DNA of 64,000 nt from Hymenolepis diminuta (taxonomy: Eukaryota; Platyhelminthes; Cestoda; Cyclophyllidea; Hymenolepididae): the NCBI GenBank assembly GCA_900708905.1, contig CAADRB010000052.1, forward strand, positions 858,684 through 922,683. The letters run 5' to 3'. A model generated the notes under the pieces. The model was given only the letters and a program-made list of their open reading frames with translations. It made no database searches and was not told the DNA's origin. This document shows positions 61,169 to 64,000 of this stretch, one piece after another. The position numbers and the translations under genes are program-made. The stretch's first letter is position 1, and each line of letters begins with the position of its first letter.

Positions 61169-63799
61169 CTCGTGATTTTAATTTAGTAGAGCTCATTAGA
61201 GTATACTTCGGCAAGCAATCTTTATGCACAATCTGAATTCTATTCAGTAAAAGCATTTCTATCTGGATAAAAAAGGTACCTTCATGGGGCCCCTTTATGA
61301 GAAACCCTAAATGTAACACCTTCTATGCCAGCCAGACTTAACCTGTGCCATTGAATATTTTGCTCACAGGATATAGAACCTCTGGGCAACATCTGACTTT
61401 GGAGACGATGAGGTTATTTCTATTGAAAAGATTTGAAGTACTCAGTGAGTTAATAAATGGAAAATGGGAGAATAACTTTATTCTCTGGGTGAAATTTTAA
61501 ACAAGTGTCCTGTTTATCATTCCACTATCTTTTAAAGCATGCAAAGGTCCAGAAATTGGGAGTTGGTTATAAAGCCAGCTTCTGGGCATTTCATGAGGAT
61601 AAAAGAACAAAAAAGCTCCTTTTATTAGTTGTAAGATCCTTAACAGAGGATGAGACAATGATTCCAAAATAAGTTTTTCCCAGTGGCCTTTATAACCATA
61701 GCAACAATGCGGGTATGAAAAATGAGCGATTGTAGCGAATTAAACAATACAATTTAATCAAAATTGCTTCGTCGGTCTTCAATTCTCTGTCGAAGTGACG
61801 AGTAAATTTCAAATTTAAACTATTTATTTTTACCTATTTCTTTGGTTTTACAAACGGCGAAGTTTTTTTAAAACTGCACCAGCTAAATTTGGAGGGAGGC
61901 AATATAGGAAGGTTTATTCTTAAAAAGTACAGTTTTTCTGATGTCTGGTTTACAATTTCCACCACCTTGTCCACAATATCTTTGGGGTGCTTGAGAAATT
62001 CAGTTCTGTTGGAGCACGGTCTTTTAGGCTGTTGAAATGGTCAACTGTTTCTACTCCTAGTCACTTCAAAATAAAAATGTTTCCGAAAGCTCGGCGTCAT
62101 CTTATCAAACTGTCTTTTGATGTGGAGTTTAACTGATCATTTTTATTAATGACGTTAAGCTCTTCTTTGAGTTGACTAAAGTGAGCACTATTGTTGTTTG
62201 GAATATCCTCATTATTCTCTTCCAAGTGCTCCCCACTGTCAACGGGCACAAATAAACCAAAGTGACATATCAGACCACCGAAATTAGTCAACAAACACCT
62301 ATCAAACTGACAGTCACATCCTTAATCATGAAGACACAAAGTGAATCACACTCCTTTTGAGAACATGGACAGGTCAGTGTTCCCATAGTTCAAGTAAATA
62401 TGGATCTCGTTACCATGGCTTCATAATAGTTGTGTATTTATCAAACAAAAACACCACTTAAAAGTAATTTTATAAAATTTTCCGATCGCCAGTTTAACTG
62501 GCTATCCCTTGATCAGAACATTTTCATTCTTTGTACACTACCACGGGCAGTAACAATAAATGAGCGCAATAATATTTTAAACAACATGGCGGTCGATTTT
62601 AAAAATCATCTCCATTTTATTTCGTCTGCGATTAATTACAGTACTATATTTACCTCTGGTCATCATGGGATCCACTGTCATACTCGCCAATAATGCCGTC
62701 TAATTTATGGGAATGAGGTTTAATTCAGCCGTAAAATGGACAACGAACTTTGAGTCGATAAAAGTAACTCCTCACGAAAACATGTCACATTACATTCTAA
62801 ATTGAGATGAAATGATGAGACTCCAGATCCTGTAAGAATTTTCCATCATTAGAGCTCTGAAATATTTGGAGTACTCAAAAGAGAAATTCTAATCATTCCA
62901 AATTCTCTTAAGGAGACATTGATAAGTGTCGCTATTTCGATGGCACATTCATAAAAGAGATGGAAGAAATGCATGAAGGTGGAAGCAAATTCTTGAGAAT
63001 TTCTCAAAAGACAGGATTCTGTTAACATTCCAGTTATCAGAGGCAAAACCGATATCTCAAATGATACAACGATGTGTAGATTTGTGTAGTCATTCCAAAT
63101 TCAAGTCCGCTGACTCAAATGGGCAAATGAGAAGAGGTTTCAATGAAATTGATCAATGAAGCCAGACATTACAATGAAACAAGGTGGGAAAGAATTCGAA
63201 AACCGGGCATCCATTTCGCCCCCTCGATGCCATTTTTAAATAAATGGAAAAAATAATACGAATAATCTTTAAATATAATTTTAAAAACCTGCTTGGCCTT
63301 TCAAATAACCGTATATTTCAGAACTCAATAATAATCCCCGGATGTCTTGAAGACGCTTTGTTAATTTCACCTTTTTTGCCGTTTTCCTCTATCAACGTGA
63401 AATGTTGGTGTGAAATGGCTTCCAGTAGGCGGAATCATGACACTGTGGGTGGATACGAACCTTTGCTCCGAGCTGTAACGGGACAGGACACTCCAGAAAA
63501 AAACGAAAATTTTACCTTGAGCCAGATAGACACCGTTGGTTTTAGAATCGAAATCTGTCAATTTTACAATTCTCTTTCATTAACCTCTCATCTGAGAACC
63601 CATAAGTGTATTTCATATATCGCGCATTATTTCAATAATCTCGTGCATTACCTCATCAAATCAACTTTAATACTCCTTATTAATTGAATCTAATAATATA
63701 AATATTAATATTTATTTATTTTTCTCGAAAAAAAGAAAATGAAAATTATTTTTGAATGACAAATTTGTTTAAACTGTTAGATCCTTCGTAAACCGAGGG

Positions 63800-63852
63800 T
63801 AGTCACCACATGTGACTAAGGTTCATTGATCATTGATTTGTACTAAATCAAT
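63800..63852. repeat. Two adjacent hairpins near the window end
   Basis: TAGTCAC/GTGACTA (63800-63806 with 63812-63818) and ATTGATTT/AAATCAAT (63832-63839 with 63845-63852), both with five-base loops. They may belong to a repeat that continues past the window. Confidence 0.5.
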
Positions 63853-64000
63853 TCATCGATCTTACTATGCAGACCCTCAATTTTCATAAACTCGGTACAA
63901 ACCTCAAGTTCTCATCCTCGCTCCTCGGTTCTTTCCCACTCTTCTTCCTCTCAAATTTACATAGCTGTTCAACAGTAAACTGTAGTTTATTCTCAGTTAT

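Noticed and set aside
63244..63687. 147-codon open frame
   Set aside because: Longest frame near the window end, but the amino-acid pattern is unlike any family I know. The minus strand holds a B-box-like AAAGGTTCGTATCC, so part may be repeat-derived.
1..64000. CRISPR array, bacterial operons, phage or integron
   Set aside because: No regularly spaced repeats and no prokaryotic gene organisation; the window is clearly eukaryotic, with spliced exons.

Overview
The window looks like a gene-poor, AT-rich stretch of an intron-rich metazoan genome. A parasitic flatworm (tapeworm or fluke) is my best guess, from the base composition, the long AT-rich introns, the mariner and Gypsy remnants and the ATG placed on a 3' splice site; this is an inference and no single sequence proves it. 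There is no bacterial-style gene organisation. Almost all long open frames here are chance or repeat-derived.

The one clear gene is on the + strand. A CpG-dense promoter-like region (about 14.7-15.2 kb) and a probable non-coding first exon with a perfect donor at 15494 are followed by a 9.4-kb intron. Seven phase-compatible coding exons then run from 24871 to 32938. Together they encode a 579-residue RGS protein of the RZ/A subfamily (the RGS17/RGS19/RGS20 type): a long low-complexity N-terminal extension, a cysteine string, and a C-terminal RGS domain. It should be a palmitoylated, membrane-attached GTPase-activating protein for G-alpha i/z subunits. Candidate poly(A) signals lie near 33.4-33.6 kb.

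The rest is mostly interspersed repeats and decayed genes. Family A (about 400-530 bp, beginning TGTAGC, with an internal GA-rich tract) has five copies, two of them head-to-head around 37-38.9 kb. Family B (about 350 bp) has at least eight copies, three in alternating orientation inside intron 1. A small element with direct terminal repeats lies at 59.1-60.85 kb, with an inverted relative at 53.8-54.7 kb. Two further families carry tRNA-like B-box sequences. There is a dead Tc1/mariner transposase (48.0-49.0 kb) and an internally inverted Ty3/Gypsy fragment (55.9-57.05 kb). A set of collinear fragments resembling an endophilin-A BAR domain (39.5-40.5 kb) seems to be a pseudogene.

Stretches where I see nothing definable: 390-4480, 4740-8970, 9470-11930, 12080-14690, 21480-23560, 33600-34500, 34650-36660, 38910-39460, 41240-44650, 44970-46600, 49960-52000, 52560-53800, 54670-55850, 57050-59130 and 60860-64000, apart from short palindromes and simple repeats noted below.
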